A stretch of DNA of 64,000 nt from Pseudomonas protegens (lineage in GTDB: Bacteria > Pseudomonadota > Gammaproteobacteria > Pseudomonadales > Pseudomonadaceae), in NCBI RefSeq assembly GCF_013407925.2, contig NZ_CP060201.1, positions 3,946,001 to 4,010,000 of the forward strand. Direction: 5' to 3'. Positions 41,463-51,724 of this stretch are shown here, piece after piece. Position 1 is the stretch's first letter. Each line of letters begins with the position of its first letter. Position numbers and translations under genes: made by a program. Below the pieces are notes generated by a model. That model was not told the origin of the DNA, did no database searches, and saw only the letters and a program-made list of their open reading frames with translations.

Positions 41463-42506
41463 ATGTTGAGATCCCTGAAATTCACCGCCCTGGCATTGGG
41501 CATGATGGGTGCGGCGCACGCCATGGCGGCGGGCCCGGACCTGACCGTGGTGTCCTTTGGCGGGGCGAACAAGGCGGCACAGGTCAAGGCGTTCTATGCC
41601 CCTTGGGAAGCGGCGGGCAATGGCAAGATCGTGGCCGGCGAGTACAACGGCGAGATGGCCAAGATCAAGGCCATGGTCGACACCAAGAGCGTGTCCTGGG
41701 ACCTGGTGGAAGTCGAGTCTCCGGAACTGTCCCGCGGTTGCGACGAGGACATGTTCGAGCAACTCGACCCGGCCCTGTTCGGCAAGAGCGAAGACTACGT
41801 CAAGGGCGCTATCCAACCGTGCGGTGTGGGCTTCTTCGTCTGGTCCACGGTACTGGCCTACAACGCCGACAAGCTGAAAACCGCTCCGAGCAGTTGGGCT
41901 GATTTCTGGGACGTCAAGCAGTTCCCGGGCAAGCGTGGCCTGCGCAAGGGCGCCAAGTACACCCTGGAATTCGCCCTGATGGCTGACGGCGTCGCGCCCA
42001 AGGACGTGTACAAGGTGCTGGCCGGCAAGGACGGTCAGGATCGCGCCTTCAAGAAGCTCGATGAGCTCAAGCCTTACATCCAGTGGTGGGAAGCCGGCGC
42101 CCAGCCGCCGCAGTACCTGGCTTCCGGCGACGTGGTCATGAGCTCGGCCTACAACGGCCGGATCGCCGCGGTGCAGAAGGAAAGCAACCTGAAAGTGGTG
42201 TGGAACGGCGGCATCTACGACTTCGACGCCTGGGCCATTCCAAAAGGCCTGGACAAGGCTCGCGCCGAAGCGGCGAAGAAATTCATCGCCTACTCGGTCC
42301 AGCCGCAGCAGCAGAAAACCTATTCGGAAAACATCGCCTACGGTCCTGCCAACACCCAGGCCGTGCCGCTGCTGGCCAAGGACATCCTCAAGGACATGCC
42401 GACCACCCCGGAAAACATCGCCAACCAGGTGCAGATCGACGTCAGCTTCTGGGCTGACAACGGCGAGCAGCTGGAACAGCGCTTCAACGCCTGGGCAGCC
42501 AAGTAA
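41463..42506 (+). CDS. agtB: periplasmic binding protein of the Agt importer (PotD type)
   Basis: 347 residues. Signal peptide (cleavage after AMAA, about 23), then an extracellular solute-binding domain of the spermidine/putrescine-binding family (DLTVVSFGGANKAAQ..., YNGRIAAV, YDFDAWAIPKG). Binds the substrate in the periplasm and delivers it to AgtCD. It lies 43 bp after agtA. The next gene is separated by 148 bp containing a REP doublet. Confidence 0.85.
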   Translation: MLRSLKFTALALGMMGAAHAMAAGPDLTVVSFGGANKAAQVKAFYAPWEAAGNGKIVAGEYNGEMAKIKAMVDTKSVSWDLVEVESPELSRGCDEDMFEQLDPALFGKSEDYVKGAIQPCGVGFFVWSTVLAYNADKLKTAPSSWADFWDVKQFPGKRGLRKGAKYTLEFALMADGVAPKDVYKVLAGKDGQDRAFKKLDELKPYIQWWEAGAQPPQYLASGDVVMSSAYNGRIAAVQKESNLKVVWNGGIYDFDAWAIPKGLDKARAEAAKKFIAYSVQPQQQKTYSENIAYGPANTQAVPLLAKDILKDMPTTPENIANQVQIDVSFWADNGEQLEQRFNAWAAK

Positions 42507-42520
42507 CCATCTCCAGATGT

Positions 42521-42611
42521 TGTAGGAGCGAGCTTGCTCGCGAAGGCGTCATCAGCATCGACCTTGATGTTGAAGCACGGCCTTCGATGCGCGGCCAAGC
42601 CCGCTCCTGCC
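42521..42611. repeat. REP doublet (REPIN-like) inside the agt operon
   Basis: First copy TGTAGGAGCGAGCTTGCTCGCG (42521 onward, shown in part), second copy in inverted orientation ending near 42611 (on the minus strand GGCAGGAGCGGGCTTGGCCGCG). Each copy is itself an imperfect hairpin. This matches the common REP family of fluorescens-group Pseudomonas. The copies lie between agtB and agtC. Confidence 0.8.
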
Positions 42612-42654
42612 GCCCGGTGGTTTGTATTCGAAAGATCGATTCGCGGAGTTTGTC

Positions 42655-43902
42655 ATGACCATCACCGTTCCCCTGAACGCGGTCACCGGCCCGACCTTGA
42701 AGCAGCGGCTGGCCCGCGCCGAGCGGGTCAACCGCTGGAAGGCCCAGGCGCTGATCGCGCCCCTGGTGCTGTTTCTGTTGCTGGTGTTCCTGGTACCGAT
42801 CGTGGCGCTGCTGTACAAGAGCGTCGGCAACCCGGAAGTGGTCGGCGGCATGCCGCGCACGGTGGCGGCCGTGAGCGCCTGGGACGGTCGTGGCCTGCCT
42901 GCCGAAGGGGCCTACAAGGCCTTGAGCGAAGACCTGGCGGACGCCCGCAAGAATCAGACCCTGGGCGATCTGTCCAAGCGCCTGAACATGGAACTGGCCG
43001 GCTACCGCAGCCTGCTGACCAAGACCGCCCGCGCCTTGCCGTTCAAGGCCGAGCCCCAATCCTATAAAGAAGCCATGGAAAGCCTGGACGAGCGCTGGGG
43101 CGACCCGGCCTACTGGCAGGCGATCCGCCGCAACACCAGCAGCCTGACCCCGTACTACCTGCTGGCGGCGGTGGACCATCGCATCGATGACCTGGGCGAA
43201 CTGGCCCCGGCCACCCCGGACCAGGCCATCTACCTGGACATCTTCGCCCGGACCTTCTGGATGGGCCTGGTGATCACCGCCATCTGCCTGGCCCTGGCCT
43301 ATCCCCTGGCGTACCTGCTGGCCAATCTGCCGGCGCGCAAGAGCAACCTCTTGATGATTCTGGTGTTGCTGCCGTTCTGGACTTCGATCCTGGTGCGGGT
43401 CGCGGCCTGGATCGTGCTGCTGCAATCGGGCGGCCTGATCAACAGCGCACTGCTGGCCATGGGGGTGATCGACAAGCCCCTGGAGCTGGTGTTCAACCGC
43501 ACCGGGGTCTACATCTCCATGGTGCACATCCTGCTGCCGTTCATGATCCTGCCGATCTACAGCGTGATGAAGGGCATTTCGCCCACCTACATGCGTGCGG
43601 CGATCTCCCTGGGTTGCCACCCGTTCGCCAGCTTCTGGCGCGTGTACTTCCCGCAGACCTACGCCGGGGTCGGCGCCGGCTGTCTGCTGGTGTTCATTCT
43701 GGCCATCGGCTACTACATCACCCCGGCCTTGCTGGGCAGCCCGAACGATCAGATGGTCAGTTACTTCGTCGCCTTCTACACCAACACCAGCATCAACTGG
43801 GGCATGGCCACGGCCCTGGGCGGCTTGCTGTTGCTGGCAACCGTCGTGCTCTATCTGATTTACAGCTGGCTGGTGGGCGCCAGCCGCCTGCGCCTGAGCT
43901 AA
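42655..43902 (+). CDS. agtC: Agt importer permease 1 (PotB type)
   Basis: 415 residues from ATG 42655, which has GGAG 6 bases upstream; the frame 11 codons longer begins in the repeat. One N-terminal membrane helix (about 38-58), a large periplasmic insert (about 60-190) and then a five-helix MetI-like core with the EAA-type loop (AAISLGCHPFASFWRVYFPQ). The periplasmic insert is longer than in E. coli PotB but usual for this subgroup. Pairs with AgtD. Confidence 0.85.
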   Translation: MTITVPLNAVTGPTLKQRLARAERVNRWKAQALIAPLVLFLLLVFLVPIVALLYKSVGNPEVVGGMPRTVAAVSAWDGRGLPAEGAYKALSEDLADARKNQTLGDLSKRLNMELAGYRSLLTKTARALPFKAEPQSYKEAMESLDERWGDPAYWQAIRRNTSSLTPYYLLAAVDHRIDDLGELAPATPDQAIYLDIFARTFWMGLVITAICLALAYPLAYLLANLPARKSNLLMILVLLPFWTSILVRVAAWIVLLQSGGLINSALLAMGVIDKPLELVFNRTGVYISMVHILLPFMILPIYSVMKGISPTYMRAAISLGCHPFASFWRVYFPQTYAGVGAGCLLVFILAIGYYITPALLGSPNDQMVSYFVAFYTNTSINWGMATALGGLLLLATVVLYLIYSWLVGASRLRLS

Positions 43903-43915
43903 GGAGAGAATCGAA

Positions 43916-44740
43916 ATGCTGAGCCCCTACATGTCCCCCGTCGAACGGGTCTGGTTCTACAGCTTGCGGATTCTCTGCGGCTTGATCCTGTTGTTCCTGG
44001 TGTTGCCGGTGCTGGTGATCATTCCGCTGTCGTTCAACTCGGGGAGTTTTCTGGTGTACCCATTGCAGGGTTTCTCGCTGCACTGGTATCAGGACTTCTT
44101 CGCTTCAGCCGAATGGATGCGGGCCTTGAAGAACAGCATCATCGTGGCCCCGGCCGCGACCTTGCTGGCCATGGTCTTCGGCACCCTGGCGGCCATCGGC
44201 CTGACCCGCGGCGACTTTCCCGGCAAGTCGCTGGTGATGGCCCTGGTGATTTCGCCGATGGTGGTGCCGGTGGTGATCATCGGTGTCGCCAGCTATCTGT
44301 TCTTCGCTCCGCTGGGCATGGGCAACAGTTTCTTCTCGCTGATCATCGTGCATGCGGTGCTTGGGGTGCCTTTCGTGATCATCACCGTGTCGGCGACCCT
44401 GCAGGGCTTCAACCATAACCTGGTGCGCGCCGCGGCCAGCCTTGGGGCCTCGCCCTTGACCACGTTCCGCCGGGTGACCTTGCCGCTGATCGCGCCCGGG
44501 GTCATCAGTGGCGCGCTGTTCGCCTTTGCCACCTCGTTCGACGAGGTGGTGGTGACCCTGTTCCTCGCCGGTCCCGAGCAAGCGACCCTGCCACGGCAGA
44601 TGTTCAGCGGCATTCGGGAAAACCTCAGCCCGACCATTGCCGCCGCGGCGACGTTGCTGATCGCCTTTTCGGTGATTCTGCTGCTGACCCTGGAATGGCT
44701 GCGCGGACGCAGCGAGAAGCTGCGTACCGCCCAGGTCTAA
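43916..44740 (+). CDS. agtD: Agt importer permease 2 (PotC type)
   Basis: 274 residues, six membrane helices and an EAA-type loop (AAASLGASPLTTFRRVTLP) that contacts AgtA. Start ATG behind AGGAGAG, 13 bp after agtC. Last gene of agtABCD. Confidence 0.86.
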   Translation: MLSPYMSPVERVWFYSLRILCGLILLFLVLPVLVIIPLSFNSGSFLVYPLQGFSLHWYQDFFASAEWMRALKNSIIVAPAATLLAMVFGTLAAIGLTRGDFPGKSLVMALVISPMVVPVVIIGVASYLFFAPLGMGNSFFSLIIVHAVLGVPFVIITVSATLQGFNHNLVRAAASLGASPLTTFRRVTLPLIAPGVISGALFAFATSFDEVVVTLFLAGPEQATLPRQMFSGIRENLSPTIAAAATLLIAFSVILLLTLEWLRGRSEKLRTAQV

Positions 44741-44755
44741 AGCGCTCGCTTCTTT

Positions 44756-44784
44756 CGCCCGGGCCACTGACGGTGCCCCGGGCG
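44756..44784 (+). terminator. GC hairpin after agtD
   Basis: CGCCCGGG/CCCGGGCG, 8-bp stem, 13-base loop, 16 bp after the agtD stop. No U-tract follows, so it may slow rather than end transcription before the alcohol dehydrogenase gene. Confidence 0.45.
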
Positions 44785-44881
44785 AGGGGCGGCGGGGCAT
44801 TCGTCCGCTGAATAGGCGACAACCGATCATCCGCGTCTACGCTTGTGCCAGCTTCCCCCTTCTATATAAGAGGCTGCGCAC

Positions 44882-46030
44882 ATGAGTATTTCCTCTTTCA
44901 AGATCGCTCATAAGCTGCTCACCGGCAGTACCGCCATCGAGCAACTGGCGGCTGAGCTGACCCGCCTGGATGTCGACAACCCCCTGATCGTCACGGATGC
45001 CGCGCTGCTCAAGTCGGGCACGGTGGCGCTGGCGCTGGCCCATCTGGGGGAGCGCGATTACGAGATCTTCGATCGGGTGCTGCCCGATCCGGAAATCGCC
45101 ATCGTCGAGGACTGCATGCAGGTTTACCGCGAAGGCGGGCATGACGGGCTGATCGGGCTGGGGGGCGGCAGCGCCATCGACATTGCCAAGAGTGTCGCGG
45201 CCTATGCCGGCTATCACGGCGCCCTGGAAGACCTGTTTGGCATCGACCAGGTGCCGCGCAAGGGGCCGCCGCTGATCGCCATTCCCACCACCGCCGGCAC
45301 CGGTTCGGAAGTCACCAACGTGGCGATACTGTCCGACCGGGCCGCGCAACTGAAGAAGGGCATTGTCAGCGACTACCTGCTGCCGGACGTGGCCCTGGTC
45401 AGTCCGCAGATGACCCTGACTTGCCCGCGCAGCGTGACCGCCGCCAGTGGCGTCGACGCCCTGGTGCACGCGATTGAAGCCTATCTGTCGCTCAATGCCT
45501 CGGCGATCACCGATGCCCTGGCCATAGGGGCCATCCAGTTGATCGTCAAGGCGCTGCCCAAGGCCTATGCCAACCCGGCCAACCTGCAAGCCCGGGAGGA
45601 TATGGCCACCGCCAGCCTGATGGCGGGCATGGCCTTCGGCAATGCCGGGGTCGGGGCGGTGCATGCGCTGGCCTATCCCCTGGGGGGGCGTTTCCATATG
45701 TCCCACGGGGTCAGCAATGCCTTGCTGCTGCCCTATGTCATGACCTGGAACAAGATGGCCTGCGTCGAGCGTATGCAGGATATCGCCGAAGCCATGGGGG
45801 TACGGACCGCGCACTTGAGTGCCAGCGAAGCCGCCGATCGAGCGGTGGACGCGATGACGGCCTTGTGCGCCGCGGTGGAGATTCCCAGTGGCTTGCGCAG
45901 CTTTGGCGTGCCTGAGGAGGCGATTCCCGCCATGGCCGTGGAGGCCGCGGGGATCGAGCGTCTGATGCGCAACAATCCGCGCAAACTGAGCCCCGCCGAT
46001 ATCGAGAAGATCTATCGCGCGGCTTACTGA
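44882..46030 (+). CDS. iron-containing (group III) alcohol dehydrogenase
   Basis: 382 residues. N-terminal NAD(P)-binding half with GGGSAID (about 97-103) and PTTAGTGSE; metal ligands in [12 protein letters not shown] and the histidines of [16 protein letters not shown]. Such enzymes interconvert alcohols and aldehydes. It directly follows agtABCD, so a semialdehyde/hydroxyacid reaction (glutarate or succinate semialdehyde) is an attractive but unproven guess. A hairpin and 141 bp separate it from agtD, so it may have its own promoter (TATATAAG near 44863). Confidence 0.82.
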   Translation: MSISSFKIAHKLLTGSTAIEQLAAELTRLDVDNPLIVTDAALLKSGTVALALAHLGERDYEIFDRVLPDPEIAIVEDCMQVYREGGHDGLIGLGGGSAIDIAKSVAAYAGYHGALEDLFGIDQVPRKGPPLIAIPTTAGTGSEVTNVAILSDRAAQLKKGIVSDYLLPDVALVSPQMTLTCPRSVTAASGVDALVHAIEAYLSLNASAITDALAIGAIQLIVKALPKAYANPANLQAREDMATASLMAGMAFGNAGVGAVHALAYPLGGRFHMSHGVSNALLLPYVMTWNKMACVERMQDIAEAMGVRTAHLSASEAADRAVDAMTALCAAVEIPSGLRSFGVPEEAIPAMAVEAAGIERLMRNNPRKLSPADIEKIYRAAY

Positions 46031-46066
46031 ACATCGCGGTTACGGTGTGCGCCCCAAAGCATGAGG

Positions 46067-46072
46067 TATACA
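46067..46072 (+). promoter_or_regulatory. candidate -10 element for rpe
   Basis: TATACA(AT) 39 bp before the rpe start codon, in the gap after the dehydrogenase gene. No clear -35 is seen. Confidence 0.35.
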
Positions 46073-46110
46073 ATGCGCGCCATCGTGATTCTGCTCAAAA
46101 AAGGTGCGTC

Positions 46111-46785
46111 ATGCAGCCCTTCGCTATTGCTCCGTCGATTCTCTCCGCCGACTTCGCCCGTCTGGGCGAGGAAGTGGACAATGTCCTGGCCGCCGGTGCC
46201 GATATCGTCCACTTCGACGTCATGGACAACCACTATGTGCCGAACCTGACCATCGGCCCGATGGTCTGCTCCGCGCTGCGCAAGTACGGGATCACCGCGC
46301 CGATCGATGCACACCTGATGGTGACTCCGGTGGACCGCATCATCGGCGACTTCATCGAGGCGGGTGCGACCTACATCACCTTTCACCCGGAAGCCACGCT
46401 GCATGTGGATCGCTCCCTGCAGATGATCCGCGAAGGCGGTTGCAAGGCGGGTCTGGTGTTCAACCCGGCGACTCCGCTTGACGTGCTCAAGTACGTGATG
46501 GACAAGGTCGACATGGTGCTGTTGATGAGCGTCAACCCGGGCTTTGGCGGGCAGAAGTTCATTCCTGGGACCCTCGACAAGCTGCGTGAGGCGCGGGCCC
46601 TGATCGATGCCTCTGGCCGCGATATCCGCCTGGAAATCGACGGCGGGGTGAACGTCGGCAACATCCGTGAGATCGCCGCCGCCGGCGCTGACACCTTTGT
46701 TGCCGGTTCGGCGATCTTCAATGCGCCGGACTACCGTGAAGTCATCGAGAAGATGCGCGCCGAACTGGCGCTGGCGCGCTCATGA
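46111..46785 (+). CDS. rpe: ribulose-phosphate 3-epimerase
   Basis: 224 residues from ATG 46111 (AAGG seven bases upstream); the frame 22 codons longer is unlikely. TIM-barrel epimerase with metal-binding [12 protein letters not shown] and the GFGGQ phosphate loop. Interconverts ribulose-5-P and xylulose-5-P. Overlaps gph by 4 bases, beginning the rpe-gph-trp group. Confidence 0.96.
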   Translation: MQPFAIAPSILSADFARLGEEVDNVLAAGADIVHFDVMDNHYVPNLTIGPMVCSALRKYGITAPIDAHLMVTPVDRIIGDFIEAGATYITFHPEATLHVDRSLQMIREGGCKAGLVFNPATPLDVLKYVMDKVDMVLLMSVNPGFGGQKFIPGTLDKLREARALIDASGRDIRLEIDGGVNVGNIREIAAAGADTFVAGSAIFNAPDYREVIEKMRAELALARS

Positions 46786-47600
46786 GCGCATTTGAGCAGT
46801 TGTTCCCGGGGCGTCTGCCGCGGCTGGTGATGTTCGACCTGGATGGCACTCTGGTCGATTCGGTGCCGGACCTCGCGGCCGCCGTGGATCAGATGCTGCT
46901 CAAGCTGGGGCGCAAGCCTGCAGGTATCGACGCGGTGCGCGAGTGGGTCGGCAATGGTGCGCCGATGCTGGTGCGTCGGGCCCTGGCCAACAGCCTGGAT
47001 GCCGAGGGTGTCGACGACGTCGAGGCCGAGCACGCCCTTGAGCTGTTCAATGCGGCCTATGAAGACAGTCATGAACTGACCGTGGTCTATCCCGGCGTGC
47101 GTGAAACCCTCAAGTGGCTGCACAAGCAGGGCGTGGAAATGGCCCTGATCACCAACAAGCCCGAGCGTTTCGTTGCCCCCTTGCTGGATCAGATGAGGAT
47201 CGGCCGGTATTTCCGCTGGATCATCGGCGGCGACACCCTGCCGCAAAAGAAACCCGATCCGGCGGCGCTGTTCTTCGTGATGAAGATGGCCAGCGTGCCG
47301 GCCTCGCAATCACTGTTCGTCGGCGACTCGCGCAGTGACGTGCTGGCGGCTAAGGCTGCGGGGGTCAAGTGCGTGGCGCTGAGCTACGGCTATAACCATG
47401 GTCGGCCGATTGCCGAGGAATCGCCGGCGCTGGTGATCGATAACCTGCGGGCGCTGATCCCCGGTTGCTTAGAACCTGCCGCTGAGATAACGTTGCCCGA
47501 CGCTGTTCCATCCCCTTCTGGAAACTCCATCGTGGTGGTCACTCGCAAACTCTGGATGAAAGTCATCAAGGCCTTGGCCCGTTGGCGTTGGCGCGCCTGA
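46782..47600 (+). CDS. gph: phosphoglycolate phosphatase (HAD family)
   Basis: 272 residues. HAD motif I FDLDGT with nucleophile D19 and general acid D21, motif III KPDP and motif IV GDSRSDV. It removes phosphoglycolate, a by-product of DNA repair. ATGA overlap with rpe. A C-terminal tail of about 45 residues past the HAD core ends basic (RWRWRA), longer than in E. coli. Confidence 0.93.
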   Translation: MSAFEQLFPGRLPRLVMFDLDGTLVDSVPDLAAAVDQMLLKLGRKPAGIDAVREWVGNGAPMLVRRALANSLDAEGVDDVEAEHALELFNAAYEDSHELTVVYPGVRETLKWLHKQGVEMALITNKPERFVAPLLDQMRIGRYFRWIIGGDTLPQKKPDPAALFFVMKMASVPASQSLFVGDSRSDVLAAKAAGVKCVALSYGYNHGRPIAEESPALVIDNLRALIPGCLEPAAEITLPDAVPSPSGNSIVVVTRKLWMKVIKALARWRWRA

Positions 47601-47671
47601 TTTTTGTCTGGCCGGCCCTGCCGGCGTGTTTGCATACCTGACTGTTAGACCCTCAAGCCACGAGGCATCCC

Positions 47672-49159
47672 ATGATTCGCGAAGAATTCCTGCGTTTGGC
47701 CGCAGCCGGTTACAACCGTATCCCGCTGGCCTGCGAAACCCTTGCCGACTTCGACACGCCGCTGTCGATCTACCTGAAACTGGCCGATCAGCCCAACTCC
47801 TACTTGCTGGAGTCGGTGCAGGGCGGCGAGAAGTGGGGGCGCTATTCGATCATCGGCCTGCCGTGCCGCACCGTGTTGCGCGTGCATGGGCACCGGGTCA
47901 GCGTGACCCATGACGGCGTCGAGATCGAAAGCCATGAAGTGGCTGATCCGCTGGCCTTCGTCGAGGAATTCAAGGCTCGCTACAACGTGCCGACCATCGC
48001 CGGCCTGCCGCGTTTCAACGGCGGCCTGGTAGGGTATTTCGGCTATGACTGCGTGCGTTATGTCGAGCCGCGCCTGGGCCAATGTCCGAACCCGGATCCG
48101 ATCGGCGTGCCGGATATCCTGCTGATGGTTTCCGATGCGGTGGTGGTGTTCGACAACCTGGCGGGCAAGATGCACGCCATCGTGCTGGCCGATCCGAGCC
48201 AGGACAATGCCTTCGAAGCCGGCCAGGCGCGTTTGCAGGAATTGCTGGCACAGCTGCGCCAGCCGATCACCCCACGCCCCGGGCTGGATTTCAGCAAGCA
48301 GTCGGCGGCGGAACCGGTGTTCCGCTCCAGCTTCACCCAGGGCGACTATGAGCGGGCGGTGGACACCATCAAGGAGTACATCCTGGCCGGTGACTGCATG
48401 CAGGTGGTGCCGTCCCAGCGCATGTCCATCGATTTTTCAGCCGCGCCCATCGATCTGTACCGGGCGCTGCGCTGCTTCAACCCGACGCCCTACATGTACT
48501 TCTTCAACTTCGGTGACTTCCACGTAGTGGGCAGTTCGCCGGAGGTGCTGGTGCGGGTCGAGGACAATCTGATTACCGTGCGGCCGATCGCCGGCACCCG
48601 TCCGCGAGGCGCCACCGAGGAAGCCGACCTGGCCCTGGAGCAGGACCTGCTGTCGGATGCCAAGGAGATCGCCGAGCACCTGATGCTGATCGACCTGGGG
48701 CGCAACGATACCGGTCGGGTGTCCGAAATCGGCAGCGTGAAGCTCACCGAGAAGATGGTCATCGAGCGTTATTCCAACGTGATGCACATCGTTTCCAACG
48801 TCACCGGTCAATTGAAGGCCGGGCTGACAGCGATGGATGCCCTGCGGGCGATCCTGCCAGCGGGGACTTTGTCCGGGGCACCGAAGATCCGCGCCATGGA
48901 AATCATCGACGAGCTGGAACCGGTCAAGCGCGGCGTCTACGGCGGCGCCGTGGGTTACTTCGCCTGGAACGGCAACATGGACACCGCGATTGCCATTCGC
49001 ACCGCAGTGATCAAGAACGGTGAGCTGCATGTACAGGCCGGCGGCGGGATTGTTGCCGACTCGGTGCCGTCCCTGGAGTGGGAAGAGACGCTGAACAAGC
49101 GTCGCGCAATGTTCCGTGCCGTGGCACTGGCTGAACAAACCCCCGCATCCAAGGTTTGA
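47672..49159 (+). CDS. trpE: anthranilate synthase component I
   Basis: 495 residues. N-terminal regulatory part with the tryptophan-binding LLES motif and a C-terminal chorismate-binding domain ([17 protein letters not shown]). Makes anthranilate from chorismate with TrpG. The 71-bp gap after gph is too short for a leader-peptide attenuator; no run of Trp codons is seen. trpG follows after 12 bp. Confidence 0.97.
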   Translation: MIREEFLRLAAAGYNRIPLACETLADFDTPLSIYLKLADQPNSYLLESVQGGEKWGRYSIIGLPCRTVLRVHGHRVSVTHDGVEIESHEVADPLAFVEEFKARYNVPTIAGLPRFNGGLVGYFGYDCVRYVEPRLGQCPNPDPIGVPDILLMVSDAVVVFDNLAGKMHAIVLADPSQDNAFEAGQARLQELLAQLRQPITPRPGLDFSKQSAAEPVFRSSFTQGDYERAVDTIKEYILAGDCMQVVPSQRMSIDFSAAPIDLYRALRCFNPTPYMYFFNFGDFHVVGSSPEVLVRVEDNLITVRPIAGTRPRGATEEADLALEQDLLSDAKEIAEHLMLIDLGRNDTGRVSEIGSVKLTEKMVIERYSNVMHIVSNVTGQLKAGLTAMDALRAILPAGTLSGAPKIRAMEIIDELEPVKRGVYGGAVGYFAWNGNMDTAIAIRTAVIKNGELHVQAGGGIVADSVPSLEWEETLNKRRAMFRAVALAEQTPASKV

Positions 49160-49171
49160 GGAGTTTCCACT

Positions 49172-49765
49172 ATGTTGCTGATGATCGATAACTACGACTC
49201 CTTCACCTATAACGTCGTCCAGTACCTGGGCGAGTTGGGGGCCGAGGTGAAGGTGGTGCGCAACGACGAGCTGACCGTGGCGGAAATCGAGGCGCTCAAG
49301 CCTGAACGCATCGTGGTTTCGCCCGGCCCTTGCACGCCAACCGAAGCCGGTGTGTCCATCGAGGCGATCAAGTATTTTGCCGGCAAGCTGCCGATTCTCG
49401 GCGTGTGCCTGGGGCACCAGTCCATCGGCCAGGCCTTTGGCGGCCAGGTGGTGCGTGCCCGGCAAGTGATGCACGGCAAGACCAGCCCGGTGTTCCATCG
49501 TGACCTGGGGGTATTCAGCGGCCTGAACCTGCCGCTGACGGTGACCCGCTACCACTCGCTGGTGGTCAAGCGGGACAGCCTGCCCGACTGCCTTGAAGTC
49601 ACCGCCTGGACCCAACTGGAAGACGGTTCCGTCGACGAGATCATGGGGCTGCGCCACAAGACGCTGAATATCGAGGGTGTGCAATTTCACCCCGAGTCTA
49701 TTCTCACCGAGCAGGGCCACGAGCTGTTCGCCAACTTCCTCAAACAGAGCGGCGGCACGCGCTAA
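49172..49765 (+). CDS. trpG: anthranilate synthase component II (glutamine amidotransferase)
   Basis: 197 residues, class I amidotransferase with catalytic C79 (GVCLGHQ) and the His-Glu pair in VQFHPES. It supplies ammonia to TrpE; in some bacteria the same subunit serves PabB. Directly behind trpE. Confidence 0.96.
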   Translation: MLLMIDNYDSFTYNVVQYLGELGAEVKVVRNDELTVAEIEALKPERIVVSPGPCTPTEAGVSIEAIKYFAGKLPILGVCLGHQSIGQAFGGQVVRARQVMHGKTSPVFHRDLGVFSGLNLPLTVTRYHSLVVKRDSLPDCLEVTAWTQLEDGSVDEIMGLRHKTLNIEGVQFHPESILTEQGHELFANFLKQSGGTR

Positions 49766-49774
49766 GGACTTTTC

Positions 49775-50824
49775 ATGGATATCAAGACTGCCCTGAGCCG
49801 TATTGTCGGCCATCTGGACCTGAGCACCGACGAGATGCGCGATGTGATGCGCGAGATCATGACCGGTCAATGCACCGATGCGCAGATTGGCGCTTTCATG
49901 ATGGCCATGCGCATGAAAAGCGAGAGCATCGACGAAATCGTCGGCGCAGTGTCGGTGATGCGCGAGTTGGCCGACAAGGTCGAGCTCAAGACCCTCGACG
50001 GTGTCGTGGATGTGGTGGGCACCGGCGGTGACGGTGCGAACATCTTCAACGTTTCCACGGCTTCTTCTTTCGTGGTCGCGGCAGCCGGCTGCACGGTCGC
50101 CAAGCATGGCAATCGCGCGGTGTCCGGCAAGAGCGGCAGCGCCGACCTGCTGGAGTCGGCCGGGGTCTACCTGAACCTGACTCCGGTCCAGGTGGCGCGC
50201 TGCATCGACAATGTCGGCATCGGCTTCATGTTTGCCCAGTCTCATCACGGCGCCATGAAATATGCCGCCGGCCCGCGTCGCGACCTTGGTCTGCGCACCC
50301 TGTTCAACATGCTTGGCCCGCTTACGAATCCGGCCGGCGTGAAACATCAGGTGGTGGGCGTGTTCACCCAGGCGTTGTGCCGGCCGTTGGCAGAGGTTTT
50401 GCAACGACTGGGCAGCAAGCATGTGCTGGTGGTGCATTCCCAGGATGGCCTGGACGAGTTCAGCCTGGCCGCGCCGACCTATGTGGCTGAGCTGAAGAAT
50501 GACCAGATCACCGAGTACTGGGTGCAGCCCGAAGACCTGGGCATGAAGAGCCAGAGCCTGTTTGGCCTGGTGGTGGAAAGCCCGGCGGCGTCCCTGGAAC
50601 TGATTCGCGATGCCCTGGGACGACGCAAGACCGAGCATGGCCAGAAGGCCGCCGAAATGATTGTGCTCAATGCCGGTGCGGCGCTGTATGCCGCCGATCA
50701 TGCCAGCAGCCTTAAAGAGGGCGTGGCCCTGGCTCACGATGCCTTGCACACGGGCCTGGCCCGGGAAAAGCTTGAGGAACTGGGCGCCTTTACCGCGGTG
50801 TTCAAGCAGGAGAATGAAGGATGA
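49775..50824 (+). CDS. trpD: anthranilate phosphoribosyltransferase
   Basis: 349 residues. Phosphoribosyl-pyrophosphate motif GTGGDG and KHGNRAVS(G)KSGSADLLE are complete. Second step of tryptophan synthesis. Overlaps trpC by 4 bases. Confidence 0.97.
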   Translation: MDIKTALSRIVGHLDLSTDEMRDVMREIMTGQCTDAQIGAFMMAMRMKSESIDEIVGAVSVMRELADKVELKTLDGVVDVVGTGGDGANIFNVSTASSFVVAAAGCTVAKHGNRAVSGKSGSADLLESAGVYLNLTPVQVARCIDNVGIGFMFAQSHHGAMKYAAGPRRDLGLRTLFNMLGPLTNPAGVKHQVVGVFTQALCRPLAEVLQRLGSKHVLVVHSQDGLDEFSLAAPTYVAELKNDQITEYWVQPEDLGMKSQSLFGLVVESPAASLELIRDALGRRKTEHGQKAAEMIVLNAGAALYAADHASSLKEGVALAHDALHTGLAREKLEELGAFTAVFKQENEG

Positions 50825-51657
50825 GTGTGCCGACTGTTCTGGAAAAGATCCTCGCCCGCAAGGTGCAGGAGGTTGCCGAGCGTAGCGCGCGCGTCAGCCT
50901 GGCCGAGCTGGAAACGCTGGCGCGAGCCGCCGATGCCCCGCGCGGTTTCGCCAGGGCTCTGCAGGAGCAGGTCAAGCTCAAGCAACCGGCGGTGATCGCC
51001 GAGATCAAGAAGGCCTCACCCAGCAAAGGTGTGATCCGCGAGAACTTCGTTCCGGCCGACATCGCCAAGAGCTATGAGAAGGGCGGCGCGACCTGCCTGT
51101 CGGTGCTCACCGACGTCGACTTTTTCCAGGGGGCCGATGCTTACCTGCAGCAGGCTCGGGCGGCCAGCAAGTTGCCGGTTATCCGCAAGGATTTCATGAT
51201 CGATCCCTATCAGATCGTCGAAGCCCGCGCCTTGGGGGCCGACTGTGTGCTGCTGATCGTCGCCGCGCTGGATGACGCGCGAATGGCTGAACTGGCCGCG
51301 GTGGCCAAGGGCGTTGGCCTGGATGTGCTGGTGGAAGTGCACGATGGCGACGAACTGGAGCGGGCACTGAAAACCCTCGACACGCCGTTGGTGGGGATCA
51401 ACAACCGCAACCTGCACACGTTCGATGTCGATCTGGAAACCACCCTCGACCTGCTGCCGCGGATTCCCCGCGACCGCCTGGTGATTACCGAGAGCGGCAT
51501 TCTCAATCGCGCCGATGTTGAGCTGATGGAAATCAGCAACGTCTATTCGTTCCTGGTGGGCGAGGCGTTCATGCGCGCCGAGAGCCCGGGCAGCGAACTG
51601 CAACGTCTGTTCTTCCCCGAGCGCGGCCTTCCGGTCAGCGGTTCGACCCTGGACTGA
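50821..51657 (+). CDS. trpC: indole-3-glycerol phosphate synthase
   Basis: 278 residues, TIM barrel with [17 protein letters not shown] and the phosphate loop ESGI. Monofunctional, as usual in Pseudomonas (TrpF lies elsewhere). Last gene of the trp group before a strong terminator. Confidence 0.97.
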   Translation: MSVPTVLEKILARKVQEVAERSARVSLAELETLARAADAPRGFARALQEQVKLKQPAVIAEIKKASPSKGVIRENFVPADIAKSYEKGGATCLSVLTDVDFFQGADAYLQQARAASKLPVIRKDFMIDPYQIVEARALGADCVLLIVAALDDARMAELAAVAKGVGLDVLVEVHDGDELERALKTLDTPLVGINNRNLHTFDVDLETTLDLLPRIPRDRLVITESGILNRADVELMEISNVYSFLVGEAFMRAESPGSELQRLFFPERGLPVSGSTLD

Positions 51658-51673
51658 ACCTGAAACACTGAAC

Positions 51674-51695
51674 AAGCCGGCGATGCCGGCTTTTT
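51674..51695 (+). terminator. intrinsic terminator after trpC
   Basis: AAGCCGGC, GAT, GCCGGCTT and TTTTT, 17 bp after the stop codon. Confidence 0.9.
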
Positions 51696-51724
51696 CATAT
51701 CTACTGCCAAGGACTTGCCCTGTC

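Noticed and set aside
47601..47671. trpE attenuator
   Set aside because: The 71-bp gap has a small GC hairpin only, no leader peptide with Trp codons and no terminator/antiterminator pair.
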